Notes: generated by a model from the sequence alone, not told the origin. 64,000 nt of DNA from Vallitalea okinawensis (GCF_002964605.1 NZ_PQDH01000002.1:124001-188000), one strand, 5' to 3'. Positions 37,194 through 47,404 are shown, numbered from the stretch's first letter. Numbers and translations are program-made.

Positions 37194-37345
37194 GCCATTT
37201 CCTCCTCGTGTAATTTATAACTTTACTATAGTATAAACTTTTTTCATTTTGTTTACTCTTACGCTGTCTTTTGATTTCCATCCATTACTATATATTAGCA
37301 TAAAATATTCTTTTTTTAAAGATGAAGTTTGTAAAATAGAATCGA

Positions 37346-37373
37346 AAAGAGTACCATCAACGCAGTACTCTTT
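37346..37373 (-). terminator. Terminator at the end of the pilus operon
   Basis: AAAGAGTAC/GTACTCTTT perfect stem, 13 bases past the stop of the DUF5057 gene; TTTTCG follows on the minus strand. It marks the operon's 3' end. Confidence 0.8.
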
Positions 37374-37385
37374 CATCTCTTAAGA

Positions 37386-40300
37386 TTATTCTAGATCTAA
37401 CGCTTTTAAGACTTCTATTTTACGCTTGAGTTGATTATCATCATCATTGAGGTCTACAGCACTTTCTACGTTAATATGATTTATCTCTTCAATAATGATA
37501 AAGTACTGATCTGAACTCCCTGATGGTAAATCCTCTACCTTCGCACGTAAGGTGATTTCATATGTACCATCTTTTTTAGGCAGCTTATCAATGAGTAAAT
37601 ACTTATAATCATCATTATCACGCCTAGCATTATCCACTCCACTAGTTGTTGTTACTACATTCTTTATTTCAAAAGCATTGATAACAGATTCTACTTCAAG
37701 ATTACCTCCACTATTTTCAGCTGCTTTGACTACTTTAAATCTTAGCGAAAAATCATCTATATCAACTTCATCAAATGCCTCTATAGAAACCCTAAAACTT
37801 CCGTTACCTGAGTATTCAAAAACTCCAAATGCATGATTACTGAAATACACAATATCCTCTAAAGGAGTGCATGTAATCACTCTACTGTCAGTACGATTGA
37901 TACGTACTTTTTCACTTTCACCGGAAGGTGTTAAATTGATTGCTGTCAATGACAGCTCCATGCTATCAATATCAGAATCAAGTACTTTATCCTTCTCAAA
38001 CATAATTGGCACGCGAAAAGTATAAACACTATCCACATCTAAAGGTTCGTCATAATTAATGGTCACAGTGTTATCTGCATTTAGTACAGTTGTACAACGA
38101 GCCACCTGTTCTTCAATACCATCTCTTTCCTTCATTAGAACTGCAACATCGCCATTTGGTATAATGCTTTCATCAATAGCATCCACTATTTCATCCAGGT
38201 TAATGATGAAGTCGATGTTATCGATATCTATAGGTAAATCTAACTTTAATTCCGCATAGTACACTTGATCTTCTATAACTACATTCGCTGTAGGTGTGCT
38301 TCTAAGTAAGAGATTAAATCCATTACCAAATTTAATATTCAAGTCATCATTATAACTGATTTGTATAGTAGCCTTAATAGGATTGGATGATACTTTTAAG
38401 TCTACACTCCCGCTTATTAGGCCATTAGTACTAGATACCGTACTTTGAGTTACACCTTCACCGTTATCTTCTTGAACAGTTAAAGTTACTTGTTCATAGA
38501 CATTTGTATTGAAATCATATTCAACATTAAAGACGCCACTACCAGGCAAATCTGTAACTGAAACAGTACCATTTTCTGCAGTAGTATATTCTTTCCCATT
38601 TACTTTAACTTTCTGTACTCCCATTGGACTATCGTTTTCATCAAGAACCATTAATGATATCATACCTTTAGAAACTTTTAAGTTATTGTTTTCAATAAGG
38701 TCACTAAAATTATGATTAAAGCGTTCATTTGTAATCTCGACATCAAAGCTTATCTTATTGGTTATATCACTAAAAAGTAAATCAAAACTATCATCTTCAT
38801 ATAAATTAACACTATGGTCTCTGAAATTCTCAATTTCAGTTTTACTAAAATTTAGATCCCCAATACTTTTTGTCCACATTACTTTATCAGAAGTTGTACT
38901 CTTTGTCCAACCGGCTACATCAGTACTTTCATTAATAACTTTTATATAATCTTCTTTATCAGCACTAACTTTAAGCTTAACATTTTCAAAACTAATGGAT
39001 TCTATAAGTTCTAAATTAGCTGTACTAATTTCAACGCCTAATCCAATATGCATTTCTCCATGATCTCCATCAAGTATCTCATTTGAGGTCCATCCAGTAT
39101 CTGAACTTAATACCAATTGCGTATCATCACTATTCTTTAATCCGGTTATTTCTTTATCCCCTTCTGCACCTTGGCTATCAGAAGCTACAATTTTTAAATC
39201 AAAATCATTCAGGTTATTAAAATCTTCTTTATCTAACCTTATTTCCATATACTCATCATTGGTGACTACTTCATAGCCCGCACTAGGGTAAATTTGCTCA
39301 TCATAGATAACTTCAGGATTACCATCGTCATTAAAGTCATTACTCTTATCATTGTTAATATAAATTCTTAACTCTGATTCTAAATCTTTTAAATCAAAAT
39401 CGCTTACTAATACATCAAATACTATCTCATCTTGAGATTTAAAGTATTCTTTGTTATCACTTATTCTACTTACCTGCACAATAGGTGCATGGTTAGCAGA
39501 ACTGGCGGCTTTAAGCATGGTATTAACAAATAACTTATTTTCTTCAACTTTTCCACTAGGGCTTTTATGACCTGTCCCTGAATAGGTTACATTCCCTAGT
39601 GAATAGACATAATAATTGTTCCTAGCATCAAATTCATCATAGTAGCTGCTATTCAATGTATACCATACTATAAGATCTTCATCCTCTAGGTCCGCCATAT
39701 AGTATTGCGCATGGGTAGTAGCTATACTTAGATCTTTATCCGTATCAGTAGGATGAAGTATGTATGGAAACATATTTATTGCTCCCGTATTTAACTTATA
39801 AGCCTGTGTTGTCGTCTTTAAGCTGTTCCCTACATAAGAGGTAATACTATAATCACTAGAAGGTTTATAAGAGTATTTATTATAGTAGCGTTCCATATGT
39901 GGACGGGTAAACCCCACAGAGTTATACTCAACTCCATTTTTAACAGGGTATTCTTCTCGCCAGTCATAAAGACTTTCATTATTACTATTCATATAGTCTT
40001 TTGCATAAATATTTTGACCCATTGGATCTCTGAATTTCTGCGTAAACTTCATGTAACTGCGATCAATATCACCGACATAAAAGTGAAACATATCATGAGT
40101 AATCATTAAGGATTGTCCCGTCTCAACAAAACTTTCTATAGCTGCTAACGCTTGTGGACTATTAATATCGGCAGTTTTAGAGACACTATCACTAAAACCA
40201 ATAATGATCATATCATACTTGCCGTTAAGTTCACCTGGATTAGTATTGAATTCCTTAGAACCCATTCTATCAACAGTTATTTCAAACAATCCATCTTCAC

Positions 40301-41447
40301 TTAATAAATTATTTCCGCTTATATTCTCTAATGAGCTTAGGTCAAATATATCTTTCGAATTACTACCACCGTTGTTATTAGGATATATTTGAAGCACTTT
40401 TATTTCGATTGGTTCACCAACATTATTTTTATGTTTGAAAGCAGTATACCCAGTTTCATACGTCTTAACATTTGTTATCTTATCAATAATTTCAACCTTC
40501 CAACCAAGCATACCAATGAAACCAACTGGTAGCATATAATCAACAATTGCTGAATCTGGATTTAGTATATCCCGAGTTACAAATACTTCCTCATCCTTGA
40601 ATATGCCATCGCCATTAATATCAAGATAGAGCTTCACTTCGTAATTATGCTCCTGATAACCTTGAAGTTGGTAACTGAATCTTAACCATCGATCTTCAGT
40701 ATCTTCTTGGTACGTTGGTATTCCATCTTTTGTATAATCTAAAGGTACACTACTCATCACTAGTTTAGGTCTTAGAACACGTTCTCCATTAGAGATATCG
40801 TCAAGTAAGTCATTAAGTTCAGACGTAACTTGGTCAACAACTAAGAAATTCTCATAGTCACCTTCTTTATAGGACAAGAAATTCTCATAGAGTTTTGTAT
40901 TGTCGTAGTTCGTTTGGAAGATGCTTTCATCAAAAAGAACTAGCTGACCAGATTCTATAACTTCCTTTATGGCCTCACTTTGTAAGGTTGTAATGTCGTT
41001 TCCCGGAAAAACCTCGCCTAACATTCTATTATTATCAAAGTTAAGCAAGTATTTTTTCTTGGACGTTACACTGGTTCCAGATTGATTGGAGGTAGATGAA
41101 GTAATAAAATCAGGGTGGTTTCCATTATTCCCCCCATCAGGTGTGTAGTTAATCAAAGGACTGTATTCACCTGTCTTCATTCCAATATAAATTAAATCAT
41201 ATTTACCATTCAATTCTTCTCTTTGTGAAACAAACATGCCCATAGGCATTTGGGTAACAGTAACGTCTGATCTACTTGAATAAGAAGAAAGTTCATAGCT
41301 GTTGGTTGGTTGAATTTCTAGAATATGTACAATCTTGCCATCATTGATATCATGGTTTGTTGAATCAGTGGCTTCTACTGGAGTTGTCCAAATAGAAAAT
41401 ACCATTGTTATACATAGAATCATACTTAGTATTTTTTTCACTATCAT
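37386..41447 (-). CDS. Giant secreted DUF5057 surface protein at the end of the type IV pilus operon
   Basis: A 1353-aa exported protein with a signal peptide (about 1-26, ending PVEA). Two related DUF5057-type modules occur: residues 38-175 (KIVHILEIQPTN, ELNGKYDLIYIG) and 347-457 (IEIKVLQIYPNN, ELNGKYDMIIIG). Between them DINGDGIFKDEE (276-287) is an EF-hand-like calcium loop. The C-terminal two thirds are strand-rich, Asp/Asn-rich beta domains, including VPIMFEKD and a SpaA-like segment GVQKVKVNGKEYTTAENG. No sortase motif or C-terminal anchor is seen. Its ATG overlaps the preceding PilX-like gene by four bases (ATGA), so it is translationally coupled to the pilus operon. The role, perhaps adhesin or pilus-tip partner, is inferred. 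Confidence 0.8.
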   Translation of the reverse strand: MIVKKILSMILCITMVFSIWTTPVEATDSTNHDINDGKIVHILEIQPTNSYELSSYSSRSDVTVTQMPMGMFVSQREELNGKYDLIYIGMKTGEYSPLINYTPDGGNNGNHPDFITSSTSNQSGTSVTSKKKYLLNFDNNRMLGEVFPGNDITTLQSEAIKEVIESGQLVLFDESIFQTNYDNTKLYENFLSYKEGDYENFLVVDQVTSELNDLLDDISNGERVLRPKLVMSSVPLDYTKDGIPTYQEDTEDRWLRFSYQLQGYQEHNYEVKLYLDINGDGIFKDEEVFVTRDILNPDSAIVDYMLPVGFIGMLGWKVEIIDKITNVKTYETGYTAFKHKNNVGEPIEIKVLQIYPNNNGGSNSKDIFDLSSLENISGNNLLSEDGLFEITVDRMGSKEFNTNPGELNGKYDMIIIGFSDSVSKTADINSPQALAAIESFVETGQSLMITHDMFHFYVGDIDRSYMKFTQKFRDPMGQNIYAKDYMNSNNESLYDWREEYPVKNGVEYNSVGFTRPHMERYYNKYSYKPSSDYSITSYVGNSLKTTTQAYKLNTGAINMFPYILHPTDTDKDLSIATTHAQYYMADLEDEDLIVWYTLNSSYYDEFDARNNYYVYSLGNVTYSGTGHKSPSGKVEENKLFVNTMLKAASSANHAPIVQVSRISDNKEYFKSQDEIVFDVLVSDFDLKDLESELRIYINNDKSNDFNDDGNPEVIYDEQIYPSAGYEVVTNDEYMEIRLDKEDFNNLNDFDLKIVASDSQGAEGDKEITGLKNSDDTQLVLSSDTGWTSNEILDGDHGEMHIGLGVEISTANLELIESISFENVKLKVSADKEDYIKVINESTDVAGWTKSTTSDKVMWTKSIGDLNFSKTEIENFRDHSVNLYEDDSFDLLFSDITNKISFDVEITNERFNHNFSDLIENNNLKVSKGMISLMVLDENDSPMGVQKVKVNGKEYTTAENGTVSVTDLPGSGVFNVEYDFNTNVYEQVTLTVQEDNGEGVTQSTVSSTNGLISGSVDLKVSSNPIKATIQISYNDDLNIKFGNGFNLLLRSTPTANVVIEDQVYYAELKLDLPIDIDNIDFIINLDEIVDAIDESIIPNGDVAVLMKERDGIEEQVARCTTVLNADNTVTINYDEPLDVDSVYTFRVPIMFEKDKVLDSDIDSMELSLTAINLTPSGESEKVRINRTDSRVITCTPLEDIVYFSNHAFGVFEYSGNGSFRVSIEAFDEVDIDDFSLRFKVVKAAENSGGNLEVESVINAFEIKNVVTTTSGVDNARRDNDDYKYLLIDKLPKKDGTYEITLRAKVEDLPSGSSDQYFIIIEEINHINVESAVDLNDDDNQLKRKIEVLKALDLE

Positions 41448-43921
41448 TCACCCCACTTCCAAGAATTTATCTTATAACGCTTTTTCTCTGTGAAATAGCC
41501 TGTAGTTGCAGTTTTATATTTGTAGATATTAGGAGTCCCATGTGTGTACTCGTTAAAGAATTCTTCTACCTCACTACTGCTGTTGAGCAACTTAGCAATG
41601 ACTTGTTCATCATAGTTAAGAATAAGCTTATCAGTTCCTGAACCAGATGAGGCAATTGTAACATTACCGTCACAGATGATTGTTCCATTAAAAGATCCAC
41701 TTCCTTGAATAGTTAAATCACCTTTGCAATAGATAATTCCTTTTGTATTACCTGATATTCTAACTGGTAAGGAACCATCAGTATAAATAAATTTTTTATT
41801 AGCCTCTCCACCAGGAGATAGATCTATCAACGCATCTGTTGATGAAGGCTTATAGATATAATAATCAGAAGTAACTGTGTTCATATGACTCTCTTTAACA
41901 AATTCAGTAACTGTGGTTTTACCCGACGTATCTAATAAGCCAAATTGAGTTGTTTTTTGATTATAAAAGTCTGTTACCTTTATATTCCCTATCGTCTCTT
42001 CATTCAGCGTTGCATAGGTTGTATTCAGATCTATAATTCCACCCTTTTTGTAATCAGCAGATGCATCATAAGTACCAACACCATTTTTAAAATGCGCTAA
42101 TACTGCACCGGTCGAATAACCTATAACATGAGTTGGAGCATCAACATTAATAAATATATTTGTCTCTACATCCAGGTTATTATCACTATCATAGTCCAAC
42201 ACATTAAATTTATCTTTTAATTCACTATCATCACTAATGATACCAAAGTAATCTTCAAGGTAATAATCAAATTCACCCTGTGGAGTAACTAATGTATACC
42301 TTGGATTACTAGAATCACCTGTATCATAGACTTCTGTGAAAATTTCTGTATTATTCGATGTTATACCCTCAACTGTTCGAAAATAATGGTTCCCCGAATT
42401 TCCGTCTAATTTATCAAAAGGCATAAATGCTAAACCTGTAATGAGGTATTTGTTTAAAGTAATTTTGCCACCTTTATTAAATGAGTTATTAATAACAGTA
42501 CTACTCTTTGTAGGATCTATGCCTGAGCTCCCATAAGCCCCTTCTGAGTTTAATCCTAATAATATTTTATTAATCATTAGGTTAGAGTCTCTATTAAAAG
42601 TATCCTTAGTACCATTCATGATGACATCATTGAATACCCACGCATTTTCAACTTCAAGAATTGCATTCTCAGCAGTACCTACCTTCAAATTATTACAATA
42701 TACATTACCGCCTTCATCGTCTTTATTAAAATACCAAAAATCTTTATCATCCATCTCGCCAATAGAATAGGGTTTATTACCATCATCATCTTCAGGTCCA
42801 AAAGTTGATGTGACATTCTTACCGTTAACACCTTCCAAGTAATATAAGCTGTCTATAGTATCACTATATAGATGCTTTTTGTAACTCACCTCCATGGTAT
42901 CTACATAGGTTTCTACATTTAACTGGCTACTATTTCCTTGCACAACTATATCCTCAGGTGTATAAACATTACCCTTTACTACCGCATTGGCTCCTGAAGA
43001 AACACTAACACCTTGACTACTATTTTCACCAACTGCGTAGAGATCACCATTGATCTCAGTTTCACCACTTGTAAAATCGATATAGTCTGAAGCAATTATA
43101 GCATTCGTCCAAACAGGATTTGTGCTAAATTGCTTATAGGATATCTCTGGAGCTACTTGGTATTGCGGGATTATTACTTGAAGTTTAAGCTTTAAAGATT
43201 CGTCTACGCCATCGCTTTTTCCTTCAACAATCAAATCTGGTTCATACATACTACGATTATCTGGACCTAGACCACGATTATCATCTAAAGTCAATGTAAA
43301 ATAATCCTCAAGAGGTTTAGAACTATCCTCTAATAAATCATCTAAACGTTCTTTTGCCACCATAAAATAGATTGAGTTAAATATTTCTTGAGTATAGTCC
43401 TCTAAGAGGTCAAAGTAAGCATTTGCAGGAGCACTTGTATCAAACTCATCTTTTAATAAATCTGCTTGTTCCACTACATCTCGAATGTACTTCTCATGAA
43501 AATATGTCTGATAATTAAAATCAGTATTAAACAATTGTAAATAAGTAGCATCATCTTGTTTTGGCAACTCATAATCATATATTGTTTTCAGCAAACTACT
43601 CATATTAAAACTTTGAGTTCCTATTGATTGATCAAGTTGATTATCTGATAAATCACTTATCTTATAAAGTTCGTTGCTTATATATTCTTGCGCAAACTTT
43701 TCTGCCAATTCTAATTCCGTGTCAATATGCTTTAATATTACTTCTGACTGCTGATCTAATTCGTAAAACTCATTAGAATTTTCATTATAAGCATGGCTAA
43801 TTTTAAAATGTGCTGCACTCAAAGTGATTAATACCGTTGATAAAACTACTAGTAACATCATAACCACTACTGTCATGAGGAGGGTAGAACCATTAACATC
43901 ATAGCGAAATTTTTTTAACAT
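41444..43921 (-). CDS. PilX-like pilus-associated protein, 825 aa
   Basis: An N-terminal prepilin-like segment (MLKKFRYDVNGSTLLMTVVV, then a hydrophobic stretch to about 35) leads into a helical stretch (about 40-190) and a long strand-rich, repetitive beta domain. Near the C-terminus FIYTDGSLPVRISGNTKG and GDLTIQGSGSFNGTIICDGN resemble the DUF7305 domain of PilX-like proteins. A Gly precedes the hydrophobic segment but the usual Glu at mature position 5 is absent. ATG 43921 follows GGAGGG at seven bases; an ATG five codons upstream overlaps that site. It is far larger than typical PilX (about 200 aa). Confidence 0.72.
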   Translation of the reverse strand: MLKKFRYDVNGSTLLMTVVVMMLLVVLSTVLITLSAAHFKISHAYNENSNEFYELDQQSEVILKHIDTELELAEKFAQEYISNELYKISDLSDNQLDQSIGTQSFNMSSLLKTIYDYELPKQDDATYLQLFNTDFNYQTYFHEKYIRDVVEQADLLKDEFDTSAPANAYFDLLEDYTQEIFNSIYFMVAKERLDDLLEDSSKPLEDYFTLTLDDNRGLGPDNRSMYEPDLIVEGKSDGVDESLKLKLQVIIPQYQVAPEISYKQFSTNPVWTNAIIASDYIDFTSGETEINGDLYAVGENSSQGVSVSSGANAVVKGNVYTPEDIVVQGNSSQLNVETYVDTMEVSYKKHLYSDTIDSLYYLEGVNGKNVTSTFGPEDDDGNKPYSIGEMDDKDFWYFNKDDEGGNVYCNNLKVGTAENAILEVENAWVFNDVIMNGTKDTFNRDSNLMINKILLGLNSEGAYGSSGIDPTKSSTVINNSFNKGGKITLNKYLITGLAFMPFDKLDGNSGNHYFRTVEGITSNNTEIFTEVYDTGDSSNPRYTLVTPQGEFDYYLEDYFGIISDDSELKDKFNVLDYDSDNNLDVETNIFINVDAPTHVIGYSTGAVLAHFKNGVGTYDASADYKKGGIIDLNTTYATLNEETIGNIKVTDFYNQKTTQFGLLDTSGKTTVTEFVKESHMNTVTSDYYIYKPSSTDALIDLSPGGEANKKFIYTDGSLPVRISGNTKGIIYCKGDLTIQGSGSFNGTIICDGNVTIASSGSGTDKLILNYDEQVIAKLLNSSSEVEEFFNEYTHGTPNIYKYKTATTGYFTEKKRYKINSWKWGE

Positions 43922-43922
43922 T

Positions 43923-44744
43923 CTATAGCCCTCCATATTTATAATTCTGCTTAGTGATTACTTGATAAGATTCATCGTCCTTCTTAAAAAATTCTATAGA
44001 AATTGATTGTAGATTTTGGTCGCTTCCAACTTGTACATCTTCAGTGATAGTTATACCTACTCCAGGATTCGTTATAGTAAAGTTATCTTTTTGAAGCGTA
44101 TGTTCCTTATCATATAACAGTATTTTTACAGGTATATCAACCTGACTCTCTATGTTCTTCATTGGTAAATCATGATCGCCTTCAATCAAGATAACTAATT
44201 CATTCCCAATAGCGCTCTTGTTAAGTAATTTTTCTTGTCCATAGATTAACTTGATTTGTGTTGAGTCAAAGTCTTCTATTATTAGAGTATTATTTATCAA
44301 ATTGCTAGCACTTATATTGCAGTCTTCCTTGGTATAAGTTCCCTTTGTCTTAATTGTGGCCCCAGTTCCATTATCAATGATAATTGTACCTTTATAATAC
44401 TGATGAGCTTCGTTGGTTTCCTTATACCAGTTATAATCAAAGTATTTATCATACTTAATTCCTGAATAGGTATTATCTTTCTGCCAACCTGAAGCAGCCC
44501 CTGAAGTGTTTGCACTTAAAATACTTTCAAAACTGCTTATACTTTCAGCTAAATCATAGAAACCAGCTATCTCTTCACTGATACTTAATGCACGTTCTCT
44601 TGCACTTGCTTTAGCCTCAACTTGAGCTGAGAAGATGTACATGTTTAGCAATGTACCTGTGATGATAGATAAAACAGCAAGAGAACAGACAAGTTCGACA
44701 AGGGAGATACCTCTTTCATCCTTAATTAATTTCTTTAATTTCAT
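43923..44744 (-). CDS. Prepilin-like protein (minor pilin)
   Basis: A 273-aa protein with an atypical type III signal: basic leader, then G12 before ISLVELVCSLAVLSII, with the Glu at mature position 5 (E17). The rest is a globular strand-rich domain (about 60-273). Probably a minor pilin processed by PilD that primes or caps the pilus. Its start overlaps the pilO stop by four bases. Confidence 0.82.
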   Translation of the reverse strand: MKLKKLIKDERGISLVELVCSLAVLSIITGTLLNMYIFSAQVEAKASARERALSISEEIAGFYDLAESISSFESILSANTSGAASGWQKDNTYSGIKYDKYFDYNWYKETNEAHQYYKGTIIIDNGTGATIKTKGTYTKEDCNISASNLINNTLIIEDFDSTQIKLIYGQEKLLNKSAIGNELVILIEGDHDLPMKNIESQVDIPVKILLYDKEHTLQKDNFTITNPGVGITITEDVQVGSDQNLQSISIEFFKKDDESYQVITKQNYKYGGL

Positions 44745-45919
44745 TTTTTGACAATCACCCTCCCACTACTTTCAACTAATCGAAAGCGTGGACTATTCTC
44801 ATCATCACTTATAATAGTCAACTGAACTAAATGGTTCGTATCATTATTAAGTGTCAACAACACACCAGTTTGATCATTTTGATCAACTCGTTTTTTGGAT
44901 ACGACATTAATATATATGATCTCATCCTTACTACGAATCTCTGAAAATTCTCCCATATAGGTCGTTTCTCCAAACCCATAAGTATATGTATACCTATCTG
45001 CCCCCTCAGAAATGAGTATATTTGCTTCAACAACTTTGTTACCATCAACATAAACTTCAGAAGAGTTGTCACCACTCTTACTTAAACTAAATTTTGGTCC
45101 ATTCTCTAAATATGTGTTAATTAGCAGAGAAAAGTCTGGATTGTATTTATTGTAACTATTCTCAGTAGGAGCGCTACCTTTGAAGTCAGTTTGAGCAAAA
45201 ATACTCTCTCTATCTCCCGTATTCTTTAAAGAATTATTGATGACATTAGCCTGATCTCCATTTAAGAATCCAATATAAGTGAGATTTAGAGAGCAGTTTA
45301 TCCTTCTCTCTGAACTTACCATAGAAACAGTATTAACTTTTATATGCTCTTCATGATTTTCAATTGCTTCAATAAAATCATATACCTCTTGAAAGTCTCC
45401 GTTAAGGCTCAAAGAAACACCATATTCCAAAACATAAGCATTGGGATACTTTGATAAATCTACATCTAATGTATTAGTAGTCGCACTTTTTTCTGATTTA
45501 TTTTCACCGTCTAGTGATTGAATTGGCTGATAATCAGCAATAGGAAATAACTCTAAAGTGTTAAAACTATAGTTACTAATAACGACTTTACATTCTTCTT
45601 CATCACTTATTAAATCTAATAATATCTTTTCTTGATCGATACTATCCGGGAATTGCTTAGTAAAAACTTTAATCTCATCTATTAAATTATTTTTTTCTTC
45701 GTCATAGGCATCTTTTTTTTCTATATCTTCTTTTACATGTACCGATTTGGTCCGTGCTATTTCAAATTGAGATTTGGCTTGATCATGTTTCTCCATAACA
45801 GGTGTTACAATATAAGTGTAACTCAAATACATGAGTAAAACTGTGAATAGTACAACAATAAGTACTAACTCTCTAAAACTTAATTTACTTAATGCTTTGT
45901 TACGCCCCATTTGATTCAC
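44741..45919 (-). CDS. pilO: PilO-like pilus assembly protein with C-terminal extension
   Basis: A 392-aa protein. A short cytoplasmic N-terminus is followed by one TM (ELVLIVVLFTVLLMYLSYTYIV, about 17-38), a coiled coil (about 45-85), and a ferredoxin-like PilO domain (about 90-220, VSLSLNGDFQEVYDFIEAIE). The remaining 150 or so residues are a strand-rich domain (PKFSLSKSGDNSSEVYVDG, TYTYGFGETTYMGEF) not found in ordinary PilO of about 200 aa. PilM/N/O form the alignment platform of the pilus. It overlaps pilN by 20 bases. Confidence 0.8.
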   Translation of the reverse strand: MNQMGRNKALSKLSFRELVLIVVLFTVLLMYLSYTYIVTPVMEKHDQAKSQFEIARTKSVHVKEDIEKKDAYDEEKNNLIDEIKVFTKQFPDSIDQEKILLDLISDEEECKVVISNYSFNTLELFPIADYQPIQSLDGENKSEKSATTNTLDVDLSKYPNAYVLEYGVSLSLNGDFQEVYDFIEAIENHEEHIKVNTVSMVSSERRINCSLNLTYIGFLNGDQANVINNSLKNTGDRESIFAQTDFKGSAPTENSYNKYNPDFSLLINTYLENGPKFSLSKSGDNSSEVYVDGNKVVEANILISEGADRYTYTYGFGETTYMGEFSEIRSKDEIIYINVVSKKRVDQNDQTGVLLTLNNDTNHLVQLTIISDDENSPRFRLVESSGRVIVKK

Positions 45920-46448
45920 CTTCTATCTTGAATGTAAGTGAAAATGATGACTTACCTTCCTCATTTACTGTAATTGAACTAACTTCTATTTGATAAAAAC
46001 TCTTATAGGTCTTCAGGTTATTGATGAGATAAGCAACACTTTCTTCATCATCAGCTTCACCAGACATTGTACAATCGCCTTGATCATTAACTGTATAGCT
46101 CAAGATAAAGACCCCTTCTGGAAATAGCAATTTTAAATCATCAAACAATGTAATCTGACTAATTGATCCATTAGCATTCTTAAGACTTTCATAGATTATC
46201 TTCAAATCTTGTAAATCTGTTATTTCTGTTTTAATTTCGTTAATTTGAGCTACTGTATTTTGATCTACTTCAATAGCTATTCTTTTTTCTTCATATGTAC
46301 TGGTCTGCATAACATAAGATATATACATTATTGCTGTTATGGCAAATACAAGCAGAATGGGTAAAGCTAATAAAAAACTCTTAGTCTTATCTCTTCTTTT
46401 GGCATTTAACTTTTCTTTAATGGTATATAGTAAATTTATATCAGTCAT
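45900..46448 (-). CDS. pilN: PilN-like pilus assembly protein
   Basis: A 182-aa protein starting MTDINLLYTIKEKL, the INLL motif that in PilN binds PilM. One TM (about 25-46) is followed by a coiled coil and a ferredoxin-like periplasm-side domain (VFILSYTVNDQGDCTMSGEAD). It sits between pilM and pilO in the conserved order and overlaps pilO by 20 bases. GGTGGG precedes the ATG. Confidence 0.85.
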   Translation of the reverse strand: MTDINLLYTIKEKLNAKRRDKTKSFLLALPILLVFAITAIMYISYVMQTSTYEEKRIAIEVDQNTVAQINEIKTEITDLQDLKIIYESLKNANGSISQITLFDDLKLLFPEGVFILSYTVNDQGDCTMSGEADDEESVAYLINNLKTYKSFYQIEVSSITVNEEGKSSFSLTFKIEGESNGA

Positions 46449-46459
46449 TTAGTACCCAC

Positions 46460-47404
46460 CTACTCTCTTATGGTACAACCAATTATATTGGCAAATGTAC
46501 CTTCTTCCTTCATATAAGTATTAACTGGTATATTCGTCATTCCTTTAATAACATCACATAATGGTTTAAGGTGTGCATACTCACCGTATAATAATATCTC
46601 ATCTAATATTAAATCTTTTCTATTATACTGCATGAAATCAACGAACTGATTAATAATATCTTCGAGTTCCATTACTCCTTGATTGATGTATCCCTTGAAC
46701 TCATCTTCACTAATTTCAAAACGTTTATAATCTCCTTGAAGGCAAGCACTCACCTCTTCTTCAGCTAATGCAAGTTGCTTTTGCAATGTATAATCGACAA
46801 AGTTCATACCATTAATGACATATTTACTTAATAAAATCTTCTTCTTACTCGTTAACATGACATTGATGTAATTATAATTAACGTCAACTAAGATATAATG
46901 TTTGTTATACTTCTGTCGAGTAAAATACTTAACTGCGCAATTTGCTGAGATATCTACCGTTTCTGGAATCATTTTTAGCTCTCCAGCTAGCACCATATAG
47001 CTATTAATGATATCCCGAGGTACTAATACAACAATACCTGATATTTGCTCATCTATCTCCTCATAAATTTTAAAGGACATAAAATGTGTCTTAAGAATAT
47101 CAGGTAATGTCTCATAAAGTTTTATTTCAATTGCTCCTCGAATCTCTGATTCACTTTTTAATTTTGGTACTATAAACTGTCTAATAATGGTTTGAGATGA
47201 GCTTAAGCAAAAGGAACATCTTTTTGCCTTTAACTTATTATCACTCAGTAGACTTCTAATTCTTGTTGATAGTTTTTGTGATTCTACAATTTCTCCATCA
47301 TTAACAACATTTTCAGGTGTATCAAAAACAAATTTATGATCAGCATCATACATAAGTTTCGTCTTGTTCTGTGTGACTTCTATGTATAAATGTTTATTCC
47401 CCAT
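46460..47404 (-). CDS. pilM: PilM-like actin-fold pilus assembly protein
   Basis: A 314-aa cytoplasmic protein of the PilM/actin-like ATPase family. It starts with KHLYIEVTQNKTKLMY and has the QTIIRQFIVPKLKSESEIRGAIEIKL segment typical of PilM, plus a C-terminal helix-rich subdomain. It binds the N-terminus of PilN and couples motor to membrane complex. Shorter than average PilM (about 350 aa) but complete. A gap of 11 bases separates it from pilN. Confidence 0.82.
   Translation of the reverse strand: MGNKHLYIEVTQNKTKLMYDADHKFVFDTPENVVNDGEIVESQKLSTRIRSLLSDNKLKAKRCSFCLSSSQTIIRQFIVPKLKSESEIRGAIEIKLYETLPDILKTHFMSFKIYEEIDEQISGIVVLVPRDIINSYMVLAGELKMIPETVDISANCAVKYFTRQKYNKHYILVDVNYNYINVMLTSKKKILLSKYVINGMNFVDYTLQKQLALAEEEVSACLQGDYKRFEISEDEFKGYINQGVMELEDIINQFVDFMQYNRKDLILDEILLYGEYAHLKPLCDVIKGMTNIPVNTYMKEEGTFANIIGCTIRE

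Noticed and set aside
37194-37345. T-box leader before glnS
   Set aside because: No specifier stem, no T-box core and no antiterminator pairing; only an AT-rich leader is seen.
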